Below are positions 18,227 to 26,977 of a stretch of 64,000 nucleotides of DNA, piece by piece (the first letter of the stretch is position 1; each line of letters opens with the position of its first letter). The translations under genes and the position numbers were made by a program. The stretch spans positions 1 through 64,000 of the forward strand of contig NZ_FWXO01000005.1 in assembly GCF_900176415.1 (NCBI RefSeq), given 5' to 3'. The notes beneath the pieces are model-generated. The model ran no database searches, was not told the DNA's origin, and worked only from the letters and a program-made list of their open reading frames with translations. The stretch is from Cellulophaga tyrosinoxydans. GTDB lineage: Bacteria > Bacteroidota > Bacteroidia > Flavobacteriales > Flavobacteriaceae.

Positions 18227-20008
18227 TTATTTTTCTGTAGCAATCCATGCTGTTATTTTTTTCTCCAGTAAGGCCAATGGTACACAGCCAGTTTCGAGTA
18301 CTTGATTGTGAAACTCTCTAATATCAAATTTAGCTCCTAACTCTTTTTCAGCAGTAGCTCTTAGCTCTCTTATTTTTAATTGACCAATTTTATAAGACAA
18401 GGCTTGCCCAGGATTTGCCATATAACGTTCTATTTCTGAAGTAATACTAGCTTCGGATTCCGCTTCGTTGTCTAACGAATATTGAATAGCTTGTTCACGT
18501 GTCCATCCTTTAGCATGTAATCCGGTATCTACTACCAAACGAATTGCTCTATGCATTTCTGCGCCAAGCATGCCAAAATATTGATATGGGTCTGCATATA
18601 AGCCTAGTTCTTTACCTAACGATTCCGTGTATAATGCCCAGCCTTCACCATATGCACTATACCATAAGGTTTTTCGGAATTTTGGTAGGTCTTCATTTTC
18701 TTGAGTTAATGAAATCTGAAAATGATGCCCAGGTATTGCTTCATGCAAAAATAAATCTTCATCGGAGTACATGTTATAAGCTTTAACATCAGGTATTGGA
18801 ACATAAAAAATACCAGGTCTAGTACCATCTATAGAACCAGGATTATATTCAGCGCTTGCTGATGCTTCTCTAAATGCCTCAGTTCTACGAACCTCAAAAG
18901 GTGTTTTGGGTTGCTTACCAAATAATTTATCTACTTGAGGTTTCATTCTGGCATGTATTTTATTAAAATTAGCAATGACTTGTTCTGGAGAAGTAAAAGG
19001 CATTAATTCTTTTTTATTTCGGACATAATCAAAGAAACTTTTTAGATCACCTTCAAAACCAACCTCTTTTTTTACTTTTTCCATCTCAGTACCTATTCTG
19101 GCTACCTCGTTTAAACCTAACTGGTGTATTTCATCCGCAGTCATATCTGTTGTGGTATAAAGTTTAATGGAATAATTGTAGTATTCCTTACCATTCGGAA
19201 TCCCTTCTATACCACTAGTGTTTCTTCCTGCTGCCAGATATTCGGTATTCATAAAGTCATATAATTTTTGATAACTTGGAATTATCTTCTCCTTAATCAT
19301 ACTTATATAATACCCTTTAAGTTGCTCTTTTTCTTCTGTACTAAAAGTTTCAGGGAAAATCTTAATTGGACTATAAAATAAATGCTCCTCAATATTCGGG
19401 TTGGTCATTTCTAATAATTGAGGAGTAACTTTCTTAATTAAAGATGTAGGTAGAACATTTCCTAAGCTTATACCTTCTTTCATTTTTAATTCGGCTGTTT
19501 CTAACCAATTTACATATGCATTTAAACGTAAGAGCCAGTTTTTATAATCTTGAACTGTCTTAAACGGTTGCGAAGACCCGCCGCTAGCAAGTTGTCCCAT
19601 CATGAGCTGCATGGTCCACATTTGATCTATTGGATGAAGATCTTCTCTAAAAGTTAATCGCTCTAAATTACGATCACATTCCCAAAGTAAAATTTCCTTA
19701 CTCATTTGTTGACTAGGCGTAAGGGCTTCATCTTTTATTATTGTGATTTTTTGCTTGTAATTGGCGTAGAATTCTTTTTCAGAAGCTCTAAATTCATCCG
19801 TTAAATTATTAGGCAGAATATCATTATATCTAGAGTCTCCTTGAAAAGTAGCATTTAAAGGATACAGTTTTAAACTTTCTTCATAGTAATTATTTAAAAT
19901 ACTATCGAAAGCTTTATTGTCCGTTACGGCCAATGCTTCTTTTTTAGGTTCCTCTTTACAAGAATAAAGATTTACAAGGCATAGACCTATTAGTAGAATT
20001 TTTTTCAT
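18227..20008 (-). CDS. DUF885 family lipoprotein (putative metallo-hydrolase)
   Basis: This 593-residue protein starts with a lipoprotein signal (MKKILLIGLCLVNLYSCKE, lipobox Cys17). The DUF885 domain fills the rest. It contains HEAIPGHHFQ near residue 412, a conserved zinc-site-like motif, followed by GEGWALYTESLGKELG and ESEASITSEIERYM, which carry the conserved acidic residues. DUF885 proteins are related to gluzincin-type metallopeptidases, but their substrates are largely unknown. The MOSC gene lies 11 bases upstream on the same strand, so the two may be co-transcribed. A full catalytic set appears present. Confidence 0.9.
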   Translation of the reverse strand: MKKILLIGLCLVNLYSCKEEPKKEALAVTDNKAFDSILNNYYEESLKLYPLNATFQGDSRYNDILPNNLTDEFRASEKEFYANYKQKITIIKDEALTPSQQMSKEILLWECDRNLERLTFREDLHPIDQMWTMQLMMGQLASGGSSQPFKTVQDYKNWLLRLNAYVNWLETAELKMKEGISLGNVLPTSLIKKVTPQLLEMTNPNIEEHLFYSPIKIFPETFSTEEKEQLKGYYISMIKEKIIPSYQKLYDFMNTEYLAAGRNTSGIEGIPNGKEYYNYSIKLYTTTDMTADEIHQLGLNEVARIGTEMEKVKKEVGFEGDLKSFFDYVRNKKELMPFTSPEQVIANFNKIHARMKPQVDKLFGKQPKTPFEVRRTEAFREASASAEYNPGSIDGTRPGIFYVPIPDVKAYNMYSDEDLFLHEAIPGHHFQISLTQENEDLPKFRKTLWYSAYGEGWALYTESLGKELGLYADPYQYFGMLGAEMHRAIRLVVDTGLHAKGWTREQAIQYSLDNEAESEASITSEIERYMANPGQALSYKIGQLKIRELRATAEKELGAKFDIREFHNQVLETGCVPLALLEKKITAWIATEK

Positions 20009-20019
20009 AATCTTCAGTG

Positions 20020-20655
20020 TTATTTAAGTGAGTCTCTTAGTCGTTGTTTTTTGTATTCCGGTAATGCATCATTTGCGAGAATAATTTCAACTGTTTCTGG
20101 ATCTTTAGTTTTGGCAAACAAAAACTCATAATATTGGTTAATGGTGAGTGTGCTTTCAGATTTTTTTACCAATATCATTTCATCATTTATGGTAACGGTT
20201 CCTGTTTCTAAAATTTTCACATAAGTGCCAGGATAGTTGTGTTTTACAAACTGTTTAATAACTTTTTGGTCATTAAAACGTACACCTAATTTATAACAAG
20301 GTTCTCTAGGTTGTGAAATTTGCACTAGGGCAGAGCCTAATTTGTAAATATCTCCAATTCTAATTGTAGATTCGTCTAACCCTTCTATGGTTAAATTTTC
20401 CCCAAACATTCCCCAGTTCCATTCTAAATGTGGGTATAAATTTTTCCAATACGGATATTGATCTGCGGAATATAAGTAACAGGCTTTATTTTCACCAGCA
20501 TGATGTATGCGATCTATTACGGTATCGTGGCTTACATCAGATTTACCTAATTCTAATTTATGATTAGTGGGATATTTAAAAATGCCCGTTTGCTCTTCTT
20601 TGCCATTCCAAAGAAAGGTTACCGGTTTGCCTAAATTAGTTGAGATTACCTTCAT
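20020..20655 (-). CDS. MOSC domain-containing protein (YiiM-like)
   Basis: I choose the ATG at 20655 (MKVISTNLGKP) because an ATG seven codons earlier lies inside a strong hairpin at 20669-20698. The protein has 211 residues and matches the YiiM group of MOSC proteins. HHAGENKACYLYSADQYPYW and GMFGENLTIEGLDE are the conserved sulfur-carrier region motifs, and ISQPREPCYKLGVRF contains the conserved Cys. Known YiiM-type MOSC proteins take part in molybdenum-cofactor-dependent detoxification of N-hydroxylated bases, and this role is only inferred here. The C-terminal 60 residues form a 3-alpha domain. Confidence 0.9.
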   Translation of the reverse strand: MKVISTNLGKPVTFLWNGKEEQTGIFKYPTNHKLELGKSDVSHDTVIDRIHHAGENKACYLYSADQYPYWKNLYPHLEWNWGMFGENLTIEGLDESTIRIGDIYKLGSALVQISQPREPCYKLGVRFNDQKVIKQFVKHNYPGTYVKILETGTVTINDEMILVKKSESTLTINQYYEFLFAKTKDPETVEIILANDALPEYKKQRLRDSLK

Positions 20656-20668
20656 GTTATAAAGGTAA

Positions 20669-20698
20669 AAAACCATTGTAAACTAATACAATGGTTTT
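20669..20698 (-). terminator. Intrinsic terminator of the DUF6249 gene
   Basis: A perfect 12-base inverted repeat (AAAACCATTGTA / TACAATGGTTTT, 6-base loop) lies 27 bases after the stop of the DUF6249 gene. Read on the minus strand, the stem ends in a run of Ts. Confidence 0.8.
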
Positions 20699-20724
20699 AA
20701 ATTTAATTCAAATAAGGTTTAGGA

Positions 20725-21072
20725 TTATTTATCTAATTTTTTGGTCAAGAAGAATCCTGCTAAAAGTCCAATACCAGCCATTAGGAAAATAGTTCCTGGA
20801 TAGGCTACGCCTTTATCTACCCCAAAATTATAGACCATTATTGATGCTATAAAAATAGCCATGCCTATACCGATAAGTAAACAAGCAAAATTCAAAAGAA
20901 AAATTTTCCAAACAGGTAAAGAGTTTTGATTATTGCCCATTAAAAAAATACTGGCATCCGCACCTTTCTCAATTAGCGCCATGCGCTCTCTGTTACGTGT
21001 TGAAAAATAAAGATAAATGATTCCGAAAATCATTAAGAATAAGCTAACTGGAATTAAAATTTCTGCATCCAT
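20725..21072 (-). CDS. DUF6249 family small membrane protein
   Basis: This 115-residue protein has three hydrophobic segments (about 5-23, 54-76 and 91-108). The sequence between the first two, RNRERMALIEKGAD, is the hallmark of DUF6249 proteins found throughout Bacteroidota. In that phylum they often sit next to an ECF sigma factor. Here the divergent gene 133 bases away is such a factor, which fits that pattern. The biochemical role is not known. Its transcript should stop at the hairpin at 20669-20698. Confidence 0.85.
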   Translation of the reverse strand: MDAEILIPVSLFLMIFGIIYLYFSTRNRERMALIEKGADASIFLMGNNQNSLPVWKIFLLNFACLLIGIGMAIFIASIMVYNFGVDKGVAYPGTIFLMAGIGLLAGFFLTKKLDK

Positions 21073-21135
21073 ACTGATTGTTTTTTAATTGATTAATTTA
21101 AAGCGTTTATCAGTATGACGATTTTTTTATATTCT

Positions 21136-21174
21136 AGGTTACATAAATTATTTTTTTTATTCTTTCTGTAACCT
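21136..21174. promoter_or_regulatory. Inverted repeat upstream of the ECF sigma gene (possible operator)
   Basis: AGGTTACA at 21136-21143 and TGTAACCT at 21167-21174 form a perfect 8-base inverted repeat with a 23-base spacer. It lies in the divergent region between the DUF6249 and sigma genes, just upstream of a TACTTTTT element that resembles a -7 box. It could be a two-site operator or a cruciform. Confidence 0.4.
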
Positions 21175-21204
21175 TGATTGTTACTTTTTCGTCAAATAAA
21201 GCAA

Positions 21205-21789
21205 ATGAGCCAAAACCAAGACCTATTTTATATTAAAGCTACCATTAACGGAGATACTCATGCTTTTTCTGTGTTAATAGATAGGTATAAACATATGGTA
21301 TTTACCTTAGCTATAAAAATGCTTAAGAATAGAGAAAATGCAGAAGAGGTTGCGCAAGATACTTTTGTAAAGGCATACAGTTCTTTATCAACATTTAAAG
21401 GAGATGCTAAGTTTTCTACGTGGCTTTATAAAATTGCGTATTACGGATGTTTAGATTATCTGAAAAAGGATAATAGAAGAATGGAAACTAGTTCAATTGA
21501 TTCGGATCACGATATTAATGCATCGGATTATATTACTGTTTTGGAACAATTTGAAAGACAAGATCGTGAAAATATCATAAAACAATCAATAGACGAGTTG
21601 TCACCTGAAGAAGCGTTTTTAGTGACATTGCATTATTTTGAAGAATTATCATTGCAAGAAATATCAGAAGTAATTAATGTTTCGCCCAATGTAATTAAGG
21701 TTAGGTTATTTAGAACCAGAAAACGCTTAGCAGAAATAATAGAAACGAAATTATCACCAGAAACGATAAAAAGTTATGGAAGAAAATAA
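21205..21789 (+). CDS. ECF-type RNA polymerase sigma factor
   Basis: This 194-residue sigma factor starts at the ATG at 21205 (MSQNQDLFY). A TTG nine codons upstream lies in the promoter-like region. Region 2 (about 24-90) contains YKHMVFTLAIKML and NAEEVAQDTFVKAY, followed by FSTWLYKIAYYGCLDYLKK, which binds the -10 element. Region 4 (about 125-180) has SPEEAFLVTLHYFEELSLQEIS followed by VIKVRLFRTRKRLAE, the helix-turn-helix that binds the -35 element. It overlaps the next gene by 14 bases, a common arrangement for a sigma factor and its membrane-bound partner. The regulon is unknown. Confidence 0.93.
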   Translation: MSQNQDLFYIKATINGDTHAFSVLIDRYKHMVFTLAIKMLKNRENAEEVAQDTFVKAYSSLSTFKGDAKFSTWLYKIAYYGCLDYLKKDNRRMETSSIDSDHDINASDYITVLEQFERQDRENIIKQSIDELSPEEAFLVTLHYFEELSLQEISEVINVSPNVIKVRLFRTRKRLAEIIETKLSPETIKSYGRK

Positions 21790-22189
21790 AATAAAGGACT
21801 TTGATGCTTTCTTAAGAAAGGCCGTGAAGGAAGTTGGTTTAGAAGAACCAAGAACAAATTTTAACCAAGCTATTTTTTCAAAACTTGAGTTAAACAAAGT
21901 AAGTCATATAAAAAATGCTAAACCACTTATACCATTAGTGGGTTGGATTCTTATATGGATAAGTTTTATCGCACTTGTTGCCTCTGTCTTGTTTTTTGGA
22001 CAAGGTCAAAAAACGGACGGTATGTACATAAGCCTTCTAAATAAATTAGTGAATCTAAACTTTATCAATAAAATTCCTGATTTTCAAGTTTCTGAGATTT
22101 ATACGTATGGAGTTATTGGTTTACTCGTTTTTCTGTATGTTCAAATATTTGCTTTAAAAAAATACTTAAATAACAAGCTTGCACTATAA
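21776..22189 (+). CDS. Small membrane protein, putative anti-sigma partner
   Basis: This 137-residue protein overlaps the sigma factor gene by 14 bases. Its N-terminal about 55 residues are charged and soluble (IKDFDAFLRKAVKEVGLEEP), and two hydrophobic helices follow (about 58-82 and 108-128). A soluble N-terminal segment before membrane helices is the layout of many anti-sigma factors. I see no zinc-binding HxxxCxxC motif, so it would belong to the non-ZAS type if it is one. The role is inferred mainly from the overlap with the sigma gene. Confidence 0.7.
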   Translation: MEENKIKDFDAFLRKAVKEVGLEEPRTNFNQAIFSKLELNKVSHIKNAKPLIPLVGWILIWISFIALVASVLFFGQGQKTDGMYISLLNKLVNLNFINKIPDFQVSEIYTYGVIGLLVFLYVQIFALKKYLNNKLAL

Positions 22190-22190
22190 A

Positions 22191-22550
22191 TTAGAGCGAT
22201 AGATAGAGATAGGCCCAATACATTAAAGCAAATTGAAGCGGTATTCTAAGAATTAAAATCCATTTTGGAATTCCGGCAGCTTGTTTTTCGCCAGAAAGCA
22301 TGTAAAAATGCACTAACAGAAATACCAATAACATGGCAATAATACCATAAATAGCTATGTTTTTTGTTTTAGGAAAACATAGACCTAAACCTAAACCTAT
22401 TTCGGCAACACCACTTAAGGTAACCATTAACTTATGATTAGGTATATATCTAGGCATTATTCTCAAATACGTTTTGGGCTTTACAAAATGCATAACACCA
22501 GCAAAAATGTACAAGGCTGCCATGAGGTATAAATGAAAAGGTAGGGGCAT
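22191..22550 (-). CDS. DoxX family membrane protein
   Basis: This 119-residue protein has four hydrophobic helices. The N-terminal pattern LYIFAGVMHFVKPKTYLRIMP and the later GVAEIGLGLGLCFP are typical of DoxX-like proteins. These are small integral membrane proteins related to quinone-linked or thiol-stress functions, with mostly unknown activity. It is convergent with the sigma-partner gene, one base apart. I see no partner gene nearby and no terminator of its own on the minus side. Confidence 0.85.
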   Translation of the reverse strand: MPLPFHLYLMAALYIFAGVMHFVKPKTYLRIMPRYIPNHKLMVTLSGVAEIGLGLGLCFPKTKNIAIYGIIAMLLVFLLVHFYMLSGEKQAAGIPKWILILRIPLQFALMYWAYLYLSL

Positions 22551-22591
22551 AGATGATTATTAGACTTGAAAGATACTAACTTTTTAGTATT

Positions 22592-22630
22592 AAAAAAGCC
22601 ACTTCAATTATTTTGAAGTGGCTTTGGTTT
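22592..22630 (-). terminator. Intrinsic terminator of htpG
   Basis: A 13-base inverted repeat, AAAGCCACTTCAA / TTGAAGTGGCTTT, with a 5-base loop reads into TTTTTTA on the minus strand, 24 bases after the htpG stop. Confidence 0.85.
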
Positions 22631-22648
22631 TTATAAACAAATGTGAAT

Positions 22649-24538
22649 TTATTTCACCATCTCGTAACTACGTTTAATGAAGTTTGTAAGTTCTTCACCT
22701 TTTAATAGTCCTTTTGATAAACGAGCCAAGTCTAAAGACTGATTGATTAATCGTTCTTTTTTCTTCGCTGTTTTAGTGTTTAAAATTTCAGAAACCAAAT
22801 CGCTATTTGTATTTACAATTAGGTTGTACATTTCTGGCATTTTACCCATTCCAAACATTCCACCACCTCCAGTTTGTTGCATCTCTTTCATTCTACGCAT
22901 AAACTCTGGTTCTGTGATAATGAATGGGGAAGCAGAACTGTCCATAGCTTCTAATTGAATGGTATAACTCTTATTAGCTATAACACTTTCTAATTCAGCT
23001 TTTAGGCTGTCTTTTTCTTCATCAGAAAGTTTTGAAATTTGAGCTTCATCTTTCTTAATTAAATTGTCTATATGATCCGCATCAACACGAGCAAACGAAA
23101 TGTTTTCTTTTGATGTCTCTAACTTCTGCATTAAGTGAGAAATTATAGGAGAATCTAATAGCAATACTTCGTATCCTTTAGCCTTTGCAGCTTCGATATA
23201 ACTATGTTGTGCTTCTTTATCAGAGGCATATAGAATTACTAATTTGTCATCTTTATCAGTCTGGTTTGCTTTTAATTTTTCTTGCAATTCTTCAAACGTA
23301 AAGAACTTGCCATCTACTGTTGGGTATAAGGCAAATTTGTCTGCTTTTTCAAAGAATTTATCTTCAGAAAGCATACCATATTCAATCACGATTTTAATAT
23401 CGTTCCATTTTGCTTCAAAATCTTCTCGGTTATTTTTGAATAAAGAAGAAAGTTTATCTGCTACCTTACGGGTAATGTAAGATGATATTTTCTTAACGGC
23501 CCCATCTGCTTGAAGGTATGAACGCGAAACGTTTAATGGAATGTCTGGAGAGTCAACAACACCACGAAGCATCATTAAAAACTCAGGTACAATACCTTCA
23601 ACATTATCAGTTACATATACTTGATTTTGATATAACTGAATTCTATCTTTCTGAACATTAAGATCATTTGTTAATCTTGGAAAATATAGAATACCTGTTA
23701 AATTAAAAGGATAGTCAACATTCAAATGAATATTGAATAATGGCTCCTCAAATTGCATTGGATACAATTCTCTATAGAACTCTTGATAATCCTTAGTTTC
23801 TAAATCTGCAGGCTGTTTGGTCCAAGCAGGTGTAGGATTGTTTATAATGTTGTCTACCTCTTTTGTAGGTGCTTTATCCTCTTCTTTTGCGCCTTCTGGT
23901 TTAGGTAAGGTTTCAGTTTTTGTTCCAAATTTTATTGGAATAGGCATAAACTTATTATACTTGGTCAATAAGGCACTGATTCTGCTTTTTTCTAAAAACT
24001 CAGTAGAATCATCAGCAATATGAAGTATAATTTCTGTTCCTCTATCTGTTTTATCAGATGGTTCTAATTCAAAATTAGGTGAGCCATCACAAGACCAATG
24101 TACTGCTGGTTCGTCTTTAAAACTTTTGGTGATGATTTCTACTTTTTCTGCAACCATAAAAGCAGAATAGAAACCTAAACCAAAATGACCAATAATGCCA
24201 GAATCTTTTGCAGAGTCTTTGTATTTATCAAGAAACTCTTCTGCTCCTGAAAATGCTACTTCGTTAATGTATTTTTTTACTTCATCTTCGGTCATTCCAA
24301 GACCTTGATCAATAATATGGATTTTCTTTCCTTCTTTATCAACCTTTACCTCAATAATAGGGTTGCCGTATTCTGTACCTGCAGCTTCTCCAATAGAAGT
24401 TAAGTGTTTTAATTTTAAAGTGGCATCCGTGGCATTAGAAATTAACTCTCTTAAAAATATTTCATGATCGCTGTAAAGAAATTTCTTTATTAACGGAAAT
24501 ATATTATCAACGGACACATTTATTTTACCTGTTGCCAT
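22649..24538 (-). CDS. htpG: Molecular chaperone HtpG (Hsp90)
   Basis: This 629-residue chaperone has the GHKL ATPase domain at about 1-215. Motifs there include LISNATDATLKLKHL, DQGLGMT, IGHFGLGFYSAFMV and, further on, GTEIILHI. The middle domain (about 250-450) contains the conserved NDLNVQKDRIQLYQNQVYV, DIPLNVSRSYLQ and related segments. The C-terminal dimerisation domain follows. Hsp90 proteins help fold and repair client proteins under stress. An acidic, Lys-rich linker (about 216-235) joins the first two domains and is longer than in E. coli. The 393-base upstream region is shared with the divergent TetR-like gene. Confidence 0.96.
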   Translation of the reverse strand: MATGKINVSVDNIFPLIKKFLYSDHEIFLRELISNATDATLKLKHLTSIGEAAGTEYGNPIIEVKVDKEGKKIHIIDQGLGMTEDEVKKYINEVAFSGAEEFLDKYKDSAKDSGIIGHFGLGFYSAFMVAEKVEIITKSFKDEPAVHWSCDGSPNFELEPSDKTDRGTEIILHIADDSTEFLEKSRISALLTKYNKFMPIPIKFGTKTETLPKPEGAKEEDKAPTKEVDNIINNPTPAWTKQPADLETKDYQEFYRELYPMQFEEPLFNIHLNVDYPFNLTGILYFPRLTNDLNVQKDRIQLYQNQVYVTDNVEGIVPEFLMMLRGVVDSPDIPLNVSRSYLQADGAVKKISSYITRKVADKLSSLFKNNREDFEAKWNDIKIVIEYGMLSEDKFFEKADKFALYPTVDGKFFTFEELQEKLKANQTDKDDKLVILYASDKEAQHSYIEAAKAKGYEVLLLDSPIISHLMQKLETSKENISFARVDADHIDNLIKKDEAQISKLSDEEKDSLKAELESVIANKSYTIQLEAMDSSASPFIITEPEFMRRMKEMQQTGGGGMFGMGKMPEMYNLIVNTNSDLVSEILNTKTAKKKERLINQSLDLARLSKGLLKGEELTNFIKRSYEMVK

Positions 24539-24931
24539 ATTTAAATTGTTTTTTTTAATTGTTACTATGCATCATACTAGTCAAAAAAAATACCAATATG
24601 ACATTAAATGACAAACTGACATTGTTTTCTATGGATTAGTTCTTTTTGTAAGTATTTAAAGCTATTTACGACGAAATAGGTGAAAGTTATTTACTTCAAC
24701 AAAGTCAATAATTGAAAATTTAACAAAATTTTGTTTAATTTAATTCTTAAATACTTAAACAAAATATATATCTTTACGTCGTAATCAAGGAAGATTAATT
24801 GCTATGAAAAAGATTTTAGTTCTATAATTGATTATTACTTATTGGTTAGGTTGTTTGAAAAACGTATTTCCATTCCCCCGGAGGTACGTTTTTCTATAAA
24901 AAACTATTTTTTCTAACAAAACTTAAAAAAC
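24539..24931. other. Intergenic region between htpG and the TetR-like gene
   Basis: This 393-base stretch has no protein-coding frame of useful length. It holds the divergent htpG promoter area, a TATCTTTA element (24769-24776, one mismatch to TAnnTTTG), a seven-codon frame MKKILVL at 24804-24827 and a terminator-like hairpin at 24857-24898. Together these suggest a leader or small RNA on the plus strand. Confidence 0.5.
24857..24898 (+). terminator. Terminator-like hairpin upstream of the TetR-like gene
   Basis: GAAAAACGTA (24857-24866) and TACGTTTTTC (24885-24894) form a perfect 10-base stem around an 18-base loop, and the right arm ends in five Ts. It lies 38 bases before the ATG, so it could end a short leader transcript or act as an attenuator. 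Confidence 0.5.
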
Positions 24932-25591
24932 ATGGCTAAAAAATCCGAAACAAAAAAGAATACTGACGACCAAATTATTGGTATGTATATGGATTATGTT
25001 TTAGAACACGAGACAGTACCAAAATCTGTCTACAAATTCTGTAAAATTAATAATCTAAAAGAGGAAGAATTTTATAAACTCTTTAGTTCTATTGAAGCAT
25101 TGCAAGCTGCAATTTGGGATAAGTTTTACTCAAACACAATTAAAGTAGTGATGAATGAAGAAGCCTATGAGTCTTTTTCCAATAAAGACAAGATGCTCAC
25201 ATTTTTCTTTACCATGTTCGAGCTGTTAACCATGAATAGAAGTTATGTGTTATTTGCACTAAAAGAGCATAAAAGTGTACTGAAAAATTTAAGTCAGTTA
25301 AAAGGATTGCGTACAAATATAAAAAGCTTTGCTACGGAATTGGTGCAAGATGCTAATGCCGATAAAAATTATAAAATTACTAAAAAGTCACCACAGTTAT
25401 ATGCTGAAGGTGCTTGGTTGCAATTTTTATTTTTACTTAAATTCTGGATGGACGACACAAGCACTGGTTTTGAAAAAACCGACTTAGCCATCGAGAAATC
25501 TGTGAAAACTATTTTTGATGTTTTTGAAAATACGCCATTGGAGAGTATTATAGATTTTGGTAAGTTTTTGTATAAAGAAAAATTTGCCTAA
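24932..25591 (+). CDS. TetR-like transcriptional regulator
   Basis: This 219-residue, largely helical protein fits the TetR family. The N-terminal about 55 residues form a divergent helix-turn-helix, with VPKSVYKFCKINNLKEEEFYKLF in the DNA-binding position. The C-terminal ligand/dimer domain ends near residue 210. The HTH is less canonical than in typical TetR proteins, so DNA binding is likely but not certain. It is followed 57 bases later by an ABC1/UbiB kinase gene, a pairing I believe is recurrent in flavobacteria. A leader hairpin precedes it. Confidence 0.8.
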   Translation: MAKKSETKKNTDDQIIGMYMDYVLEHETVPKSVYKFCKINNLKEEEFYKLFSSIEALQAAIWDKFYSNTIKVVMNEEAYESFSNKDKMLTFFFTMFELLTMNRSYVLFALKEHKSVLKNLSQLKGLRTNIKSFATELVQDANADKNYKITKKSPQLYAEGAWLQFLFLLKFWMDDTSTGFEKTDLAIEKSVKTIFDVFENTPLESIIDFGKFLYKEKFA

Positions 25592-25648
25592 TAGCTTTCT
25601 TTAAAACTAGTATTTAGCCTTAATTGTTTCAGTTGATAAATTATACTT

Positions 25649-26962
25649 ATGAAAACATTGGATAGAATACCTACGGGTAAAATAGAAAGAGCAGGAAAGT
25701 TGGTGAAAACTGGAGTGAAAATAGGTGGAAATTATGTGAAATATTATAGTAAAAAATTGGTAAATCCAGAATTATCTAAGGATGAATTAAACGAAGATAA
25801 TGCTGGAGATATTTATGATGGTTTAAAAAGCTTAAAGGGAAGTGCACTAAAAGTTGCTCAAATGTTGAGTATGGAAAAGAATATTTTACCAAGTGCTTAT
25901 GTGGAAAAATTTTCGCTTTCTCAATTTTCTGTACCTCCGTTATCGGCTCCCCTAGTGCGTAAAACTTTCAAGAAATATTTAGATAAATATCCGGAAGAAG
26001 TATTTGATACTTTTAATAAAGATTCTATAAATGCTGCGAGTATTGGTCAGGTGCACAAAGCAACCAAAAACGGTAAGGAACTTGCTGTAAAAATACAATA
26101 CCCCGGAGTTGCAGAAAGTATATCAAGCGATTTGGCAATTGTTAAGCCTATTGCCATAAGAATGTTTAATTTACAAGGTAAAGATTCCGACAAATATTTT
26201 AAAGAAGTAGAAAATAAACTAGTTGAAGAAACTAATTATAATTTAGAATTACAGCAGAGTCAAGAAATTACAAAGGCTTGTGGTATCATTCCGAATATGG
26301 AATTTCCAAAATACTATCCAGAGTTATCTAGTGAGCGCATTATAACTATGGATTGGATGAGTGGATTGCATTTAAGCGAATTTGCTAAGACCAATTTTAG
26401 TACTCAACTAGGTAATAAGTTGGGTCAAGCACTATGGGATTTTTATATGTTTCAGATTCATGGACTTAGAAAAGTACATGCCGATCCGCACCCAGGTAAC
26501 TTTTTAGTAAGCAAAAAAGAGACTTTAATTGCTATAGATTTTGGTTGTATTAAGGAAGTGCCAGACGAGTTTTATATTCCTTATTTTGAGCTAGCTCAAA
26601 AAGAGGTTATAGAGAATGATGCGCTTTTTATGAATAAACTATACGAGTTAGAAATTTTAACTCCTACTGATTCTGATGCAGAAATAATTTTTTTCAAAGC
26701 CTTGTTTAAAGAAATGCTTCTTTTGTTCACATCACCATTTAATTCAGATACTTTTGACTTTGGTTCTGATGATTTCTGGAATAAGATAGCAGATTTGAGT
26801 CAGCGTTATGCAAAAGATGAACAGATTAGAAAAATGAACGGAAATAGAGGTTCTAAACATTTTTTATATATGAATAGAACATTTTTTGGTTTATTTAATC
26901 TCCTACATGATCTAAAAGCAAAGGTTCAGGTAAATGATTTTAGACAATATATTAGTTCTTAG
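25649..26962 (+). CDS. AarF/ABC1/UbiB family atypical protein kinase
   Basis: This 437-residue protein belongs to the UbiB/ADCK family of atypical kinase-like ATPases linked to quinone and lipid metabolism. The signature motifs are the KxGQ-like region LKGSALKVAQMLSME (here KVAQ), the Ala-rich loop NAASIGQVHKA, the Lys in AVKIQYPGV, the catalytic loop VHADPHPGNFLV and the DFG-like AIDFGCIKEV. No transmembrane helix is visible at the C-terminus, unlike E. coli UbiB. It is co-directional with the TetR-like gene and probably controlled by it. Confidence 0.92.
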   Translation: MKTLDRIPTGKIERAGKLVKTGVKIGGNYVKYYSKKLVNPELSKDELNEDNAGDIYDGLKSLKGSALKVAQMLSMEKNILPSAYVEKFSLSQFSVPPLSAPLVRKTFKKYLDKYPEEVFDTFNKDSINAASIGQVHKATKNGKELAVKIQYPGVAESISSDLAIVKPIAIRMFNLQGKDSDKYFKEVENKLVEETNYNLELQQSQEITKACGIIPNMEFPKYYPELSSERIITMDWMSGLHLSEFAKTNFSTQLGNKLGQALWDFYMFQIHGLRKVHADPHPGNFLVSKKETLIAIDFGCIKEVPDEFYIPYFELAQKEVIENDALFMNKLYELEILTPTDSDAEIIFFKALFKEMLLLFTSPFNSDTFDFGSDDFWNKIADLSQRYAKDEQIRKMNGNRGSKHFLYMNRTFFGLFNLLHDLKAKVQVNDFRQYISS

Positions 26963-26977
26963 TTTGATGTTGCTAGT

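Noticed and set aside
20656..20676. Longer start for the MOSC protein at 20676
   Set aside because: The ATG lies inside the terminator hairpin of the gene upstream.
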